From Leptospira levettii (GTDB lineage Bacteria > Spirochaetota > Leptospiria > Leptospirales > Leptospiraceae): a stretch of DNA of 64,000 nucleotides. The stretch lies in assembly GCF_002812085.1 (NCBI RefSeq), contig NZ_NPDM01000004.1:209748-273747 (forward strand). Direction: 5' to 3'. The notes under the pieces were generated by a model. The model saw only the letters and a list, made by a program, of their open reading frames with translations, did no database searches and was not told the origin of the DNA. The position numbers and the translations under genes are program-made. Position 1 is the stretch's first letter. Each line of letters begins with the position of its first letter. Positions 38,527-49,073 of this stretch are shown here, piece by piece.

Positions 38527-40158
38527 ATGACAAACAAAGTCCCAGGGAACGAATCGAGTACAAAACGATCCCTTGCTTTATCTTTTTATACATTCTTATC
38601 AAGAATTTTAGGGCTCATTCGTGACCACTTTATGGCTGTTAGTTTTGGAACAGGAATGGTGGCATCCGCCTTTAGTGTTGCCTACAGACTTCCCAATATG
38701 TTCCGAAATCTCCTGGCAGAAGGAACCTTAAGCCAGTCCTTTATGCCAATATTCTCCGAGTATGAAAAAATGGGTGTGATGGAAGCTCGTGTGATGGCAG
38801 GAACTGTCCTTAGTTTTCTTTTCCTTTGTTTGTCTATTTTTGTGACTTTTTTTTGGCTGTTTGCAGCTCAGTTTTTGCCTACTCTTGTTGGTGGTACACC
38901 CGAATATGGGAATTTAGTCGTAGAACTTTCGTTAGTTCTATTTTTTCTCATCATGACGGCCAGTCTCTCTTCGATTTTTATGTCGATTTCCAATTCCCAT
39001 CACAAATATTTTGTTCCGTCATTATCCCCAATCATCCTTAACTTTAGTTATCTGGCAGTGTTTCTCTTTGTGTTTCCTTTTTACCATGAAATTAAGGACA
39101 GAGTTTTTTACCTGGCATATGGAATTGTATGTGGTGGGGTATTACAACTTATAGTGCAAGGATGGTTTGTTTACAAGAATGGATTTGGACCCATCTTTCG
39201 GTTGGATTTTAAACACCCTGCGATCAAAAAAATTTTTAAACTCATGTTACCTGCGGCCCTAGGAGGTAGTTTTTACCAAATTGGACTTCTTGTGGATATC
39301 TTTCTTGCCAATTACATCCAAAATCAAAACCCAGGTCTTGGTGCCGTTGTCAGTTTGGATTATTCCCAGAGACTCGTCCAACTCCCTACAGGGATCATTG
39401 GAGTTGCACTTGCGACTACAATCCTTCCTTCTCTTTTGAAGGATTTACGAGAAGGAAGGGAAGAAAATGTTCCTAAAGAAATAGCAGATGTATTGTCATT
39501 TGCGTTTTTTTTAACACTGCCAGCAAGCATTGGTTTGGCGGTTCTTGGGGAAACGGTTTTGGATTCCATTTACTACGGTGGACGTTGGGACCATCTTGCT
39601 ACACTGACAGCATTTTTCCCACTTGTGTTTTATTCACTTGCGATCCCTTTTTATAGTATCAATAAGGTACTTGTTTCTTCTTATTATGCATTTTCTGATA
39701 CAAAAACTCCACTTCGTATCCAGTTGATATCCTTTGTCCTTAGTGTTGTTGTGAGTATTAGTTTGATGTTTTTTTTGAAACACTCTGCCATTGCCCTTGC
39801 TTCAGCCCTCAGTGCCATAGTCACTTCATCATTATTACTATTTTATTTAAAAGCACACCAAGTAAGAATTCCTTTTGCCACTGTGGGAAAACGGGTATTG
39901 AAAATGGTGCCTGCACTTTTTGGACTATTCTTTTGGCTTGTGTTTTCAGAATGGGTGATCAAACCAAACTTACAAAATTGGGGAACGAATACACTTGGTC
40001 TTAGTTATGCCAATCTCAGTCGGTTGAGTTTATCTCTTTCGATGCTTCCAGCGGTTATTTTGTATTTTGCAATTGCTACCTACACAGGCCTTTCTGAATC
40101 CGAAATTATCTTAGGAAGGTTTTTACGAAAGTGGAAACAGAAAAAGGAAAACAAATAA
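38527..40158 (+). CDS. murJ: Lipid II flippase
   Basis: This 543-residue MviN/MurJ family protein carries lipid II across the inner membrane for peptidoglycan synthesis. It has about 14 hydrophobic segments. The N-terminal SFYTFLSRILGLIRDHFMAVSFG and RLPNMFRNLLAEGTLSQSFMPIFSEY are diagnostic, and the central PAALGGSFYQIGLLVD and YSQRLVQLPTGIIGVALAT support it. It follows the sensor/STAS pair closely. A hairpin shared with ileS lies just after the stop. Confidence 0.94.
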   Translation: MTNKVPGNESSTKRSLALSFYTFLSRILGLIRDHFMAVSFGTGMVASAFSVAYRLPNMFRNLLAEGTLSQSFMPIFSEYEKMGVMEARVMAGTVLSFLFLCLSIFVTFFWLFAAQFLPTLVGGTPEYGNLVVELSLVLFFLIMTASLSSIFMSISNSHHKYFVPSLSPIILNFSYLAVFLFVFPFYHEIKDRVFYLAYGIVCGGVLQLIVQGWFVYKNGFGPIFRLDFKHPAIKKIFKLMLPAALGGSFYQIGLLVDIFLANYIQNQNPGLGAVVSLDYSQRLVQLPTGIIGVALATTILPSLLKDLREGREENVPKEIADVLSFAFFLTLPASIGLAVLGETVLDSIYYGGRWDHLATLTAFFPLVFYSLAIPFYSINKVLVSSYYAFSDTKTPLRIQLISFVLSVVVSISLMFFLKHSAIALASALSAIVTSSLLLFYLKAHQVRIPFATVGKRVLKMVPALFGLFFWLVFSEWVIKPNLQNWGTNTLGLSYANLSRLSLSLSMLPAVILYFAIATYTGLSESEIILGRFLRKWKQKKENK

Positions 40159-40191
40159 AAAACCTGTCTCCCGCATGACAGTAGACAGGTT
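40159..40191 (-). terminator. Bidirectional terminator between murJ and ileS
   Basis: AACCTGTC (40161-40168) pairs with GACAGGTT (40184-40191). Read on the minus strand the stem is followed by a six-T run, so it ends the ileS transcript. On the plus strand it follows murJ immediately with only a short T run. Confidence 0.75.
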
Positions 40192-40241
40192 TCACTTCCA
40201 ACTGAACTTATGATAGTGATTCTAAATTCAGTCCCCTAACT

Positions 40242-42992
40242 TTACTTAGGGGATAGTTTGGAAACCACTTCCTCACAACGTTTGCAAAGAATTCCTTCTT
40301 TTTCCGAAACATGGCGCCAGCAACGTGGGCATTCTTCGTGGTGAGGTTTTCGAATTTGGATGGAACCTGATTCTCCTTTCCATTCCGAAAATACTTCACT
40401 GATTTCTTTCTGATCAAAGGAGACTTCCGATACCACAAAAAATAAACTCAGGTCGTCTTTGGAAAACTTTGAATTTTGTAAGGAGTTTCCAGGGATGAAC
40501 ACTTCCGCTTCCAGAGATTTACCCAGTTTTCCTAATTTCCTTGCTTCTTCTAATGCTTTTTGTACGTCTTCCTTTGTTGCAAACACAGGTTTGAATTCGG
40601 ATTCGAGTGACTCATCCACCCATTCTGTTAGGTCTGAAAAATCAGCATAATACACAGAATCTTTTTTCCCAAAGGTAGACCATACTTCTTCCGTTGTGAA
40701 CGAAAGGATTGGAGCCAGAAGTTTGGAGAGAACTTCCAAAATCACAGCAAGTGTGTATTCGGAAGAACGTCTTGTTTTGGATTCTTTCGCATCACAATAC
40801 ATACGATCACGAATGATTTCGAAGTAATCTTGTGATAAATCGACCGTACAGAACACAAGTATCTTGTGGTAGACTTGGTGGAACTGGTAGGTTTCATAAA
40901 GTTTTTTCACTTCTTCATTGAGTTTTGCCAGTTTGTGAAGGTAGTACCTGTCAATGGTTTCTAGGTCATCTTTTTTCAGATTCCATTCAAGTGTTGTCGC
41001 ACTTGTATTTCCTAGTAAATACCGGAAGGTATTTCGGATCTTTCGATAGGCTTCGGAGACAGTTTTAATGGAATCTTTTCCAATTTTGACATCATCACGA
41101 AAGTCTTGTGTGCTCACCCAAAGTCGTAAAATATCAGCACCGTATTGGTTGATGATATCTGTTGTTGGATTGATCACGTTTCCAAGAGACTTGGACATGG
41201 CATGTCCTTTTTCATCTAACACATAACCATGAGTGAGAACGGACTTATAAGGTGGGGTTTTACGGATTGCCATCGATGGCCAAAGCGAAGATTGGAACCA
41301 ACCTCTGTGTTGGTCCGATCCTTCCAAATACAAATCGGCAGGTTCTTTTCCTATAGAATCGCCAAACACGGCAAAGCTGGAAACTCCTGAATCAAACCAA
41401 ACATCTAAAATGTCTTTGTCTTGTTTGAGGTCATCGGATCCACATTTGATACACTTGGTTCCTTGTGGTAGTAAGTCTTTGGCATCTTTTTCATACCAAA
41501 CTTCGATCCCTTCTTTTTTTACAATTTGGATGAAGTGTTGGATGGTTTTGTCATCCAAATGGGTCTGTCCACAAGACTTACAAGTAAAGGAAGGGATGGG
41601 CACACCCCAGTTTCTTTGTCTCGACAAACACCAGTCAGGTCTTGATTCCACCATAGATCGAATCCTAGTGATCCCCCAATCTGGAATCCATTGCACTTTG
41701 TCGATTGCTTTCAGTGATTCTTCACGGAGACCATTGTGGTCGATGGAAAAAAACCATTGTGGTGTAGCACGGAAGATGAGTGGTTTTTTACTCCTCCAAC
41801 TATGAGGATAGGAGTGAGTGAATTCTGAAAAATGGACAAGAGCATTTTTTTCTCTTAGGAGTTCTACAATCTTTGGATTTGCGTCCCAAATTTTGATGCC
41901 CTTCATCATCTCAAACTCGTCCGTATAACGGCCGTAATCGTCTACTGGAGAAAGTGTTGGAAGTCCCGCTGCAGTTCCCACACGATAATCATCTGTTCCG
42001 TGTCCTGGTGCAGTGTGTACACAACCAGTTCCTGCATCCAGTGTGACATGGTTTCCAAAAAGGGGAATGGACTCACGTTCTAAAAATGGATGGAGGAATA
42101 CCATTTGTTTTAGGTCGGCATTTGATAGGGATTTGATTTTGGTAAGAGTGATCCCTGTTTTTTGTTCTACTGCTTCTTTTAATCCATCGGCAAGGATGAG
42201 ACGGCCATGACTATCTGATTGGAAAAGGGAATAAGGAAGTTCTTCATTAAAACAAATGGCAAGGTTTGCTGGAAGTGTCCAAGGAGTTGTAGTCCAGATG
42301 AGGCAATAGGTATCTGTTTCCCCTTTAACAGCAAACTTTACATAGATAGAAGGTGAAACATGGTTTTGGTATTCGATTTCTGCTTCCGCATGAGCCGTTG
42401 CTAAATCAATACACCAATACACAGGTTTTTTCCCTTTGTAGATGTAACCTTTTTCAAAAAGAGAACCAAATACTTCGACTATCCTTGCTTCAAATTCAGG
42501 AGCCATGGTGAGGTATTTGTGATCTTCGTCCCAAAAACAAAGGAAACGATTTAAGTCTTCTCCTTGTTTGCCAACAAACTCAGCGGCATACTCTCTGCAT
42601 TTTTTTCTCAGTTCACTTGGACTTGTGTTCCTTGCTTCTTTTCCAAGATTCTTTAACACCTGTACTTCGATTGGAAGTCCATGGCAATCCCAACCAGGGA
42701 TCATATCTGTTTGGAATCCAGAAAGAGTTTTGGATTTAATGATGATGTCTTTTAGAATTTTATTGAGTGAATGACCAACATGGAAATTTCCATTCGCATA
42801 CGGTGGCCCGTCATGTAAAACAAAGGATGGTTTGTTTTTTCGAATTTCTCTCATCTTTTGGAAAACTTTTTCTGTTTTCCAAATTTGGATTTGGCCCGGC
42901 TCACGTTTTGCCAGGTCGGCTTTCATGGGAAAATTGGTCTCAGGAAGGAGAACTGTTTTAGAATAAGGATTTTCCGTTTCTGGTTTGGCCAT
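40242..42992 (-). CDS. ileS: Isoleucyl-tRNA synthetase
   Basis: This class I synthetase of 916 residues charges tRNA-Ile. The HIGH box is in [20 protein letters not shown], the KMSKS loop is [11 protein letters not shown], and the editing domain has [14 protein letters not shown]. The C-terminal zinc finger [10 protein letters not shown] with CKRCEE is intact, as in bacterial type IleS. A short hairpin covers the stop codon, and a stronger terminator follows at 40159-40191. Confidence 0.97.
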   Translation of the reverse strand: MAKPETENPYSKTVLLPETNFPMKADLAKREPGQIQIWKTEKVFQKMREIRKNKPSFVLHDGPPYANGNFHVGHSLNKILKDIIIKSKTLSGFQTDMIPGWDCHGLPIEVQVLKNLGKEARNTSPSELRKKCREYAAEFVGKQGEDLNRFLCFWDEDHKYLTMAPEFEARIVEVFGSLFEKGYIYKGKKPVYWCIDLATAHAEAEIEYQNHVSPSIYVKFAVKGETDTYCLIWTTTPWTLPANLAICFNEELPYSLFQSDSHGRLILADGLKEAVEQKTGITLTKIKSLSNADLKQMVFLHPFLERESIPLFGNHVTLDAGTGCVHTAPGHGTDDYRVGTAAGLPTLSPVDDYGRYTDEFEMMKGIKIWDANPKIVELLREKNALVHFSEFTHSYPHSWRSKKPLIFRATPQWFFSIDHNGLREESLKAIDKVQWIPDWGITRIRSMVESRPDWCLSRQRNWGVPIPSFTCKSCGQTHLDDKTIQHFIQIVKKEGIEVWYEKDAKDLLPQGTKCIKCGSDDLKQDKDILDVWFDSGVSSFAVFGDSIGKEPADLYLEGSDQHRGWFQSSLWPSMAIRKTPPYKSVLTHGYVLDEKGHAMSKSLGNVINPTTDIINQYGADILRLWVSTQDFRDDVKIGKDSIKTVSEAYRKIRNTFRYLLGNTSATTLEWNLKKDDLETIDRYYLHKLAKLNEEVKKLYETYQFHQVYHKILVFCTVDLSQDYFEIIRDRMYCDAKESKTRRSSEYTLAVILEVLSKLLAPILSFTTEEVWSTFGKKDSVYYADFSDLTEWVDESLESEFKPVFATKEDVQKALEEARKLGKLGKSLEAEVFIPGNSLQNSKFSKDDLSLFFVVSEVSFDQKEISEVFSEWKGESGSIQIRKPHHEECPRCWRHVSEKEGILCKRCEEVVSKLSPK

Positions 42993-43051
42993 AGTAAGAC
43001 CAGTGTTTGAACTCTAGGCCAAAGAGAAAACGGAAAAAATAATCAAATTGT

Positions 43052-43681
43052 TTATAGTTTTACGCGAACTTTCGGTAACTCGTCTCGCAGTCGTGCAACG
43101 TCCGATTTTTCCAAAAGAGTTTTTTGTAAGATGAGTTGTTTCAGAAAGGAAAGTTTTGCCAAGTTTTTAGGGAGAGTTTTGTATTCTCTCATAAGGCTTA
43201 AGTCAAGGATTTCCAAAGACGGGAGGTTTGCGATCACTTCGACGTCCGCTTCTGTTAGTTGCACTTTGGTTTCATCAAGGGCAAGGGTTCTCAGATGTTT
43301 CAACTTTGCTAAAACGGGGGGGATCTCTTTTAATTCGGTTCTGCCTAGAAGTAATACTTCCAAGTTTTCCAGATTTCCCAATTCTTCTGGAAGAGTTGTA
43401 AGGGGGTTTCCAAAAAGATTTAGGATTTTCAGTTGTTTTAAGTTTCCAATTTCTTTTGGTAACGTAGTGAGTGAATCGTATTGCAGGGTGAGTTCTTCTA
43501 CCTTGTTTAAGTTTCCAACCGAAGTTGGTAAAACTCCCACTTCTTTATTGGAAAGATTGAGGACTCTATCTTCTTTGTGTTCTTCAAACCAAATGTTTGC
43601 ATCCACCACTTCCTTTTTACAACCAAAGGAAAACAAAACGACGAAGGACAAAAAACAAATGGGAGAAACAATCAACTTCAT
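43052..43681 (-). CDS. Leucine-rich-repeat lipoprotein
   Basis: This 209-residue lipoprotein begins with SFVVLFSFGC-KKE, a clear lipobox. About five LRRs of 23 residues follow, for example VEELTLQYDSLTTLPKEIGNLKQL, LKILNLFGNPLTTLPEELGNLENL and LEVLLLGRTELKEIPPVLAKLKHL. Such LRR lipoproteins are expanded in Leptospira and can bind surface or host ligands, but the ligand is unknown. It follows the 723-residue gene at 13 bases. Confidence 0.9.
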   Translation of the reverse strand: MKLIVSPICFLSFVVLFSFGCKKEVVDANIWFEEHKEDRVLNLSNKEVGVLPTSVGNLNKVEELTLQYDSLTTLPKEIGNLKQLKILNLFGNPLTTLPEELGNLENLEVLLLGRTELKEIPPVLAKLKHLRTLALDETKVQLTEADVEVIANLPSLEILDLSLMREYKTLPKNLAKLSFLKQLILQKTLLEKSDVARLRDELPKVRVKL

Positions 43682-43694
43682 AAGACCAGAATTT

Positions 43695-45866
43695 TTACTT
43701 CAAATATTTATTATAGCCAAATTCCAATTCGCGGATGATAAACTGAATGTAATCCATCTGGGCGCGGTCCGATTTATACAAACTGGCTTCTTTACGATAG
43801 TATTCTGCCAGTTGGGTGCGAAATAAAATTGTACGAAAGTCTGCTTTGGAAAGGATGAGTTCCTTGGACCTGTTTTTTAATTGGATGGCATCTGGAATTT
43901 TGATCACCACAGAGATTTGTAAAATAGCATGTTCGATTTCTGCGACGATTTTATTTGTGTCTTTTTTTTGGTCCGCTGGTGAAAGTTCCAATTTGATATC
44001 TTCCACACATTCTTCTATGTGGTTACGCAAACGTTTTGTATCGTATACTTTTTCTGCGATGCTATTGAATTTTTTTGGATAAATAAAGGCTTCTGCCACC
44101 TTGGCAATGTTCAGTGATCGGTTCTCTTTTTGTTTTCCCGTCGTTTGTTTCTCTATCTTTGGTTTTGGTTTTCCGTCTTTTCTGTACAAATAACCTAAAA
44201 TCAGTCCTAAGAAAAAACTGAATAAAAATCCACTCCCTATGTATTCTAAACTTCCAAGGAGTAGGGAAATGATTGTGACAACGGAGGCCAGTGTTAAGAA
44301 ACTAAAAACTCCAATGGGAACATGGAATTTTTCTTGCAGAGCAGAGAACGAAATTCTTGGTTCTTTTGGAGTCTCAGTGATTTCTTCCTTATCTTCTTCT
44401 TTGGAAAAATCTTCTATTTCAACTTTGTCAATGGATATGTCTGATCTATTTTTTAAGATGATTCGAATTTGGTCGAGTATGGGCAGTTCATTTCGATACT
44501 CAGAATTTGTTTTTGCTAAGATAAGAGTGTTTTCTTCCACTTTGGAAAGATATTTTTGGTCAAGAGCAAAGAGGACATGGTAATCTTCTTCTTTCATCTC
44601 CAAACAACCGTAAGTGTCAGATAAAGTTTTGACTATTTTTTCGATGGCTCTTTTTTTTTCTGAATCGGATTTTAAATTTAATGTTTTGATTTCAGCGAAT
44701 AAGTTCAGTTTGGTGAGGGTAAGAGTGTTTTTTGTGTTTTCTTCTATTTTTGTACTCAAAAGTTGAATTAGAGAAAATAATTCGTCTTCTGCATCTTCTT
44801 TTTTTTGTTCTGTTAAAAATCGAGAAAGTTTGTTCAAAATGATGATGCTATCTTGGATTCCATTTTTGATTCGAATTGATTCTTCGTTTGTTATTTTATC
44901 AAATGGAAATTCTCCGAGTAAGGAACTGATTTCTTGGATGTAGTTTTGAGCTGAACTCAATAGTTCTTCTGTTTTTTTAGGAAGTTTTGTTTCGAGTTCG
45001 GTTAGTTTTTCTAAGTAACCTTCGTATTTGTTTTCTTTTGCAAATCGTTTTAAGTAGGGAAAGGCAAATTGTTTGAGTCCATCTAATTGTACTGCTAGAT
45101 GTTTTATGTATTCAGGATGAGAAGAACTACTCGGTAATACAAAATGGTAACCAGGTACGATCTCTACCAATTTGGCAGTTTCTTTCCCTCTTGTCACAAC
45201 ATCTAAAATAAAATCTTTTGTTGGTAAGGGTCCAAAAGGTTCCATACTCGAACGAAGGATCATTTCTAATTCCGATTCAAAACTCAGTTTAGTTGGAAAA
45301 AAATATACGTTTCCCTTTTGGTCGGTTCGCAGTAAAGTACTTCCTGGGTTTTCTTCTTCTAAGATAAGATCTCGATTGGATCGATTCTTAAGTAAAATAT
45401 CCACCAAATCAATGCTATATTTAAAACAGGACCTTCGAAAAGGAACTACATCTGTTTTTTCTTTCGATTGCGGAGAGATCATACTCAATCGAAAAACTAA
45501 TTTTTGGTCCACAAGTAGGATAAAAGGATAAAAATAAACGACAGGTTCTTTATTATGTTCTGTGAGTCCTGCTAATTCTTTTAGAGCTTCTTTGATTGCA
45601 CCATTGGTTTTGTGTGTTTCCGTTAATTGGACTTGTTTGGATAATAGTTCTGGAATGGATTCCAAAGTGAGAAATAAGGTAGGAGTGATTTCGGCACTAC
45701 CATGCATCTCCAGTCGTCTGTGGCGCACACGTAACTCTTCTAAAATTGCTTGGGAGGTGAGGGAATAACTCGCTATATTTTTTGGTAATGAGATAAAGTA
45801 TGAAGGTTCTGAAACATTGTTTGAAAGAGAACTTTCTGTTTCGCCGAAATCTGAGATTGGTTCCAA
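43695..45866 (-). CDS. Large helical protein with paired membrane segments, unknown
   Basis: I do not recognise this 723-residue protein. Residues 1-500 are charged and mostly helical, with no known domain seen. Two adjacent hydrophobic segments follow at about 520-565 (FSFLTLASVVTIISLLLGSLEYIGSGFLFSFFLGLILGYLY), then a basic stretch and a C-terminal helical part of about 140 residues (YDTKRLRNHIEECVEDIKLELS). It may tether a large cytoplasmic body to the membrane. It lies directly upstream of the LRR lipoprotein on the same strand. Confidence 0.6.
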   Translation of the reverse strand: MEPISDFGETESSLSNNVSEPSYFISLPKNIASYSLTSQAILEELRVRHRRLEMHGSAEITPTLFLTLESIPELLSKQVQLTETHKTNGAIKEALKELAGLTEHNKEPVVYFYPFILLVDQKLVFRLSMISPQSKEKTDVVPFRRSCFKYSIDLVDILLKNRSNRDLILEEENPGSTLLRTDQKGNVYFFPTKLSFESELEMILRSSMEPFGPLPTKDFILDVVTRGKETAKLVEIVPGYHFVLPSSSSHPEYIKHLAVQLDGLKQFAFPYLKRFAKENKYEGYLEKLTELETKLPKKTEELLSSAQNYIQEISSLLGEFPFDKITNEESIRIKNGIQDSIIILNKLSRFLTEQKKEDAEDELFSLIQLLSTKIEENTKNTLTLTKLNLFAEIKTLNLKSDSEKKRAIEKIVKTLSDTYGCLEMKEEDYHVLFALDQKYLSKVEENTLILAKTNSEYRNELPILDQIRIILKNRSDISIDKVEIEDFSKEEDKEEITETPKEPRISFSALQEKFHVPIGVFSFLTLASVVTIISLLLGSLEYIGSGFLFSFFLGLILGYLYRKDGKPKPKIEKQTTGKQKENRSLNIAKVAEAFIYPKKFNSIAEKVYDTKRLRNHIEECVEDIKLELSPADQKKDTNKIVAEIEHAILQISVVIKIPDAIQLKNRSKELILSKADFRTILFRTQLAEYYRKEASLYKSDRAQMDYIQFIIRELEFGYNKYLK

Positions 45867-46133
45867 AATGTACCTGCTAAGACACTAGTTTACAGGAGAT
45901 TTTCCGAACGGCAAGAGAGAAAGTAGAAACTAAGGATGGAAAAAGTAAGAATTTGAAAAATTCTACGACTTAATTCGTAAGCCATCATAAGACCCTTTCG
46001 TGTCAGATATACCACTCAATCCTTCCCGTACATTCACCGATATCGAATATAATTAATTTACCGAAAGGTAAAAAGATGGATCTATCTACATTTATTGACT
46101 CGTTTTTATTTAGAATATTTCGTCTAATGACTA

Positions 46134-47678
46134 ATGGATTTAAGATTGGCAGCGGTTCTATTGGAACGCCAAAAAAAAGTTGATACGTTTTTTGTCTGGG
46201 CAATTTTTGCTCACATTCCCCTCGTTTTTTTACTCTCTCTTGGTTATGGTGCTACTTTAGTTGTCACAATCTCTGCTGTCATCATTGCCACTCTTTCGTT
46301 TTTGTTCTATCGATTTTTACGTGGAAGTTTTTTCTTAAGAGCTTGGAATGGAGCTGCTCTTATGTTATTCAGTGCTCTACTCATCCAAGCACAATTTGGG
46401 CGCATCGAAATGCATTTTCATGTGTTTAGTGCCCTTGCAGTTTTGTTTGTGTATGAGGACTGGCGTGTATTACTAGTTGCTGCTTTGACAATCGCCATAC
46501 ACCACTTAGTTGGAAATTACCTCCAAGAGTTTGGTGTTGAATTTCTGAATACCAAAGTAATTGTTTATAGTTATGGAACGGGATTAGAAATTGTGATCAC
46601 ACATGCACTTTTTGTTGTGATGGAAACGGGAATTCTAATTTATTTTTCTTATCTTTCTGTTTTAGACCTAAGGTTACAGATAGAAACCCAAACAAATTTA
46701 GAAACGGTGATGGCGGGTGTCACTGCTGCCATCGACGAAGTTTCGCAAGGAACAAAATCCTATATTGAAAATTCGAATTTGATCACAACTGCTGTCAGAA
46801 AGTTTGAATCTTCCTTCCAAGATCAATCCTCTTCCATCGAAGCAATTTCAGCAGCAACAGAAGAAACAACTGCCTCTAGCCAATTGATATTGGAAGGATC
46901 CAATCGACAAATTAATGAAGTAAAAACAGTAGAGGAACTCAACCGAAACTTATTCAATTTGAATGAAGGTTTTGTGAAATCTTTGGAAGTGATGAGAGCA
47001 AAAATCCAAGAATCTGCTGAGAGTGTCAAAAAAACGGAAACAGAATTTTCTACCTTGTACCAATCAATGGAAGTGGCTGTGGATGACTCTGAAAAAATGG
47101 AAGAAATTTTAGATTTGATTTCCGATATTGCTGAAAAGGTCAACTTGCTTTCGTTAAATGCTTCAATTGAAGCTGCAAGAGCAGGTGATGCTGGAAGAGG
47201 GTTTGCCGTTGTTGCTTCCGAGATTTCAAAACTTGCTGATTCAACAGCGGATGCCACAAAGAATATTTCTACTATCTCTGGTAAAATTAAATCGGCAATC
47301 CAAGTTAGTTTTAAACAATCAAACCAAATCAACCAAACGGTCCAAGGTTTTGTGAAATCTATTTTGGCATCGGAAGTAGGAATGGGTGAGTTAACAGAAA
47401 AAATTTCGGGAACTCTTTCTGCTTTTGAAAAACAAGAAAATGCCTTAACCACTCTGGATCAAATTGCACAGGAAATGCAACTTTCTAGCAAAGAACAATC
47501 ATCAAGTATGCTTGAAATTTCAGATTCGATAATGGATTTAAATTTGAAAACACAAACCAATTTGAATACAAGTTCGGAAATGATTTCTTTTATCGATAAA
47601 GGCAATGTAATCTTTGAAAATTTAAAAGATTCAGTCGAAACACTTTCTGCTATGATTGAAACAGGGAATGGAACTTAA
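46134..47678 (+). CDS. Methyl-accepting chemotaxis protein with multi-pass N-terminus
   Basis: This 514-residue receptor has about five to six hydrophobic segments in residues 15-180, no clear periplasmic domain, then a cytoplasmic signalling domain. The signalling tip [26 protein letters not shown] is intact, and [18 protein letters not shown] is a candidate methylation helix. The membrane part has a striking [21 protein letters not shown] segment with paired His. ATG 46134 is used. A good leader ATG at 46076 lies in another frame, and an A8 tract at 46172 could permit a frameshift, so the N-terminus is not certain. The next gene overlaps its stop. Confidence 0.87.
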   Translation: MDLRLAAVLLERQKKVDTFFVWAIFAHIPLVFLLSLGYGATLVVTISAVIIATLSFLFYRFLRGSFFLRAWNGAALMLFSALLIQAQFGRIEMHFHVFSALAVLFVYEDWRVLLVAALTIAIHHLVGNYLQEFGVEFLNTKVIVYSYGTGLEIVITHALFVVMETGILIYFSYLSVLDLRLQIETQTNLETVMAGVTAAIDEVSQGTKSYIENSNLITTAVRKFESSFQDQSSSIEAISAATEETTASSQLILEGSNRQINEVKTVEELNRNLFNLNEGFVKSLEVMRAKIQESAESVKKTETEFSTLYQSMEVAVDDSEKMEEILDLISDIAEKVNLLSLNASIEAARAGDAGRGFAVVASEISKLADSTADATKNISTISGKIKSAIQVSFKQSNQINQTVQGFVKSILASEVGMGELTEKISGTLSAFEKQENALTTLDQIAQEMQLSSKEQSSSMLEISDSIMDLNLKTQTNLNTSSEMISFIDKGNVIFENLKDSVETLSAMIETGNGT

Positions 47679-48219
47679 AAGATGGATCCAAAGACTACTT
47701 TGGGTCTTTGTTGTTTTTCTTTTTGTAGGAATTAGTTCCTTACTCCATTTTTTTTCCAGTACATACCGAAAGATCCCTTGTGAGATCTGTGAGTTCCAAT
47801 TTGATTCGGTACCTAAACCAAATTGGATAGTCATTTATCCTGGGTTAGTTGGTTGTGGTAAAAAATGTCCGATTGCCTTGGAAAATCTCAGGCAATTTCA
47901 ATCGCGATTCCCAAATACAAAATTTTCATTTTATTTTTTGGTTACTGATCCTAAAGAAACAGAAGAAGGTATCCAAAATTATTTGGCGTACTATCAAACG
48001 TCTTTAGCAATCCAAGCCTTACGGCCAAAATCAGCGGAAGAAGTACAGTTTTATAGAAGGCTCGGAGCGTATTTACCAGAACATCCCGTTCTCAAACAAA
48101 AAGACGAACATGGGACTCAATTTTTTCTCATCCCACCAAATCGGAAAGTTGTGTATGCACTTCCCAAACTTGGTGAAGATGATTGGATCCAAATTCAAAA
48201 AGAAATGAACAAAGAGTAA
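47668..48219 (+). CDS. SCO1/SenC-like membrane-anchored thioredoxin-fold protein
   Basis: This protein of about 183 residues has one N-terminal membrane helix (about 8-26) and a periplasmic SCO-type domain. The core [26 protein letters not shown] contains a CxxxC pair, like the copper site of SCO1. [14 protein letters not shown] is the following strand. It could help copper insertion into oxidases or act as a redox protein; both are inferences. ATG 47668 is preferred to an upstream TTG. It overlaps the chemoreceptor stop. Confidence 0.6.
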   Translation: MELKRWIQRLLWVFVVFLFVGISSLLHFFSSTYRKIPCEICEFQFDSVPKPNWIVIYPGLVGCGKKCPIALENLRQFQSRFPNTKFSFYFLVTDPKETEEGIQNYLAYYQTSLAIQALRPKSAEEVQFYRRLGAYLPEHPVLKQKDEHGTQFFLIPPNRKVVYALPKLGEDDWIQIQKEMNKE

Positions 48220-48230
48220 AAAAAATCCAA

Positions 48231-48992
48231 TTAATGGATCATATGATACACTTCTTTCATTTCCTCTCTTAGAAGTTTCATTTTGTTCGGAACATCTGGA
48301 TGAGAGATGTCCTCAGGGTTTAACAAATAATTTTCAGGTCCAAGTTCTCGGATCATCATTTTAGTTTGCCAAGTGTTATCTTGAGGCATATTGATGTCAG
48401 AGAGGTAAGTATAATTTCTTTTCACTTCTGGTTTGATAAAATCCAAGATCGAATTAAAGTGATGATCGTTATAGATCTTTTTACCATCTGCAAGTCTGGT
48501 ATAACCTCTTACCACATAGTCAATATAAACCACATCACATTCAAATGCTTCAAATAAGAAATTGATGGAGTCAAGTGGGATGATCTCTCCGCAGGTCGAA
48601 ATGTCAATGTCCACTCGGAAAGAACAGATTCCATCTGGATCTGCCGCATCAGGGTAGGTGTGAACAGTGATGTGCGATTTGTCCAAATGCATACTAACCT
48701 GTGTCGATGGGATTGGATTTCCTCCACCCTTCACATCACTCATAAGAACCATAGCAGAGGCACCCACAGGATCGTAATCTTGTGCGGAAACAGAGAGGAT
48801 ATTGGCATCAATGCGTTTCACAATCTCTTTGGAGATTTCTGTAATTTTACTCGCATTGTACTTGTCGTGGATATATGTTACATATCTACCTTTTTGTTCG
48901 TCATCGAGTGTGATGCAAAAATCGTAGAGGTTAAAACTCAAAACTTTTGTCAGATTGTTAAAACCGGAAAGTTTGATTTTTTCTTTATCCAT
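48231..48992 (-). CDS. speD: S-adenosylmethionine decarboxylase proenzyme
   Basis: This pyruvoyl enzyme makes decarboxylated AdoMet for spermidine synthesis. The 253-residue length and the context of the cleavage site match the E. coli-type class. Cleavage is expected between Lys105 and Ser106 in MHLDKSHITVHTYPD, with Ser106 becoming the pyruvoyl group. The C-terminal part with INMPQDNTWQTKMMIREL is typical. speE is not adjacent. Confidence 0.94.
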   Translation of the reverse strand: MDKEKIKLSGFNNLTKVLSFNLYDFCITLDDEQKGRYVTYIHDKYNASKITEISKEIVKRIDANILSVSAQDYDPVGASAMVLMSDVKGGGNPIPSTQVSMHLDKSHITVHTYPDAADPDGICSFRVDIDISTCGEIIPLDSINFLFEAFECDVVYIDYVVRGYTRLADGKKIYNDHHFNSILDFIKPEVKRNYTYLSDINMPQDNTWQTKMMIRELGPENYLLNPEDISHPDVPNKMKLLREEMKEVYHMIH

Positions 48993-49073
48993 TGCTACCT
49001 GCTTGTATAAAGAACAGAAATTTGGTATTTAGGTAAGAGGCAACTGAAATAACAAGGCAGTTTTAGAAAAGTC

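Noticed and set aside
43100..43600. Regular 69-base periodicity in the LRR gene considered as a tandem DNA repeat or CRISPR-like array
   Set aside because: The period equals 23-residue leucine-rich repeats in frame, and the DNA copies diverge; no conserved direct repeat with spacers exists here or elsewhere in the window.
43131..43826. Long plus-strand frame of 231 residues across the LRR gene
   Set aside because: It is antisense to a clear LRR lipoprotein and to the start of the next gene's end; its Ser/Arg/Phe-rich product has no family feature.
46003..46203. 66-residue minus-strand frame upstream of the chemoreceptor
   Set aside because: No ribosome-binding site or family feature, and it overlaps the chemoreceptor N-terminus; likely chance.
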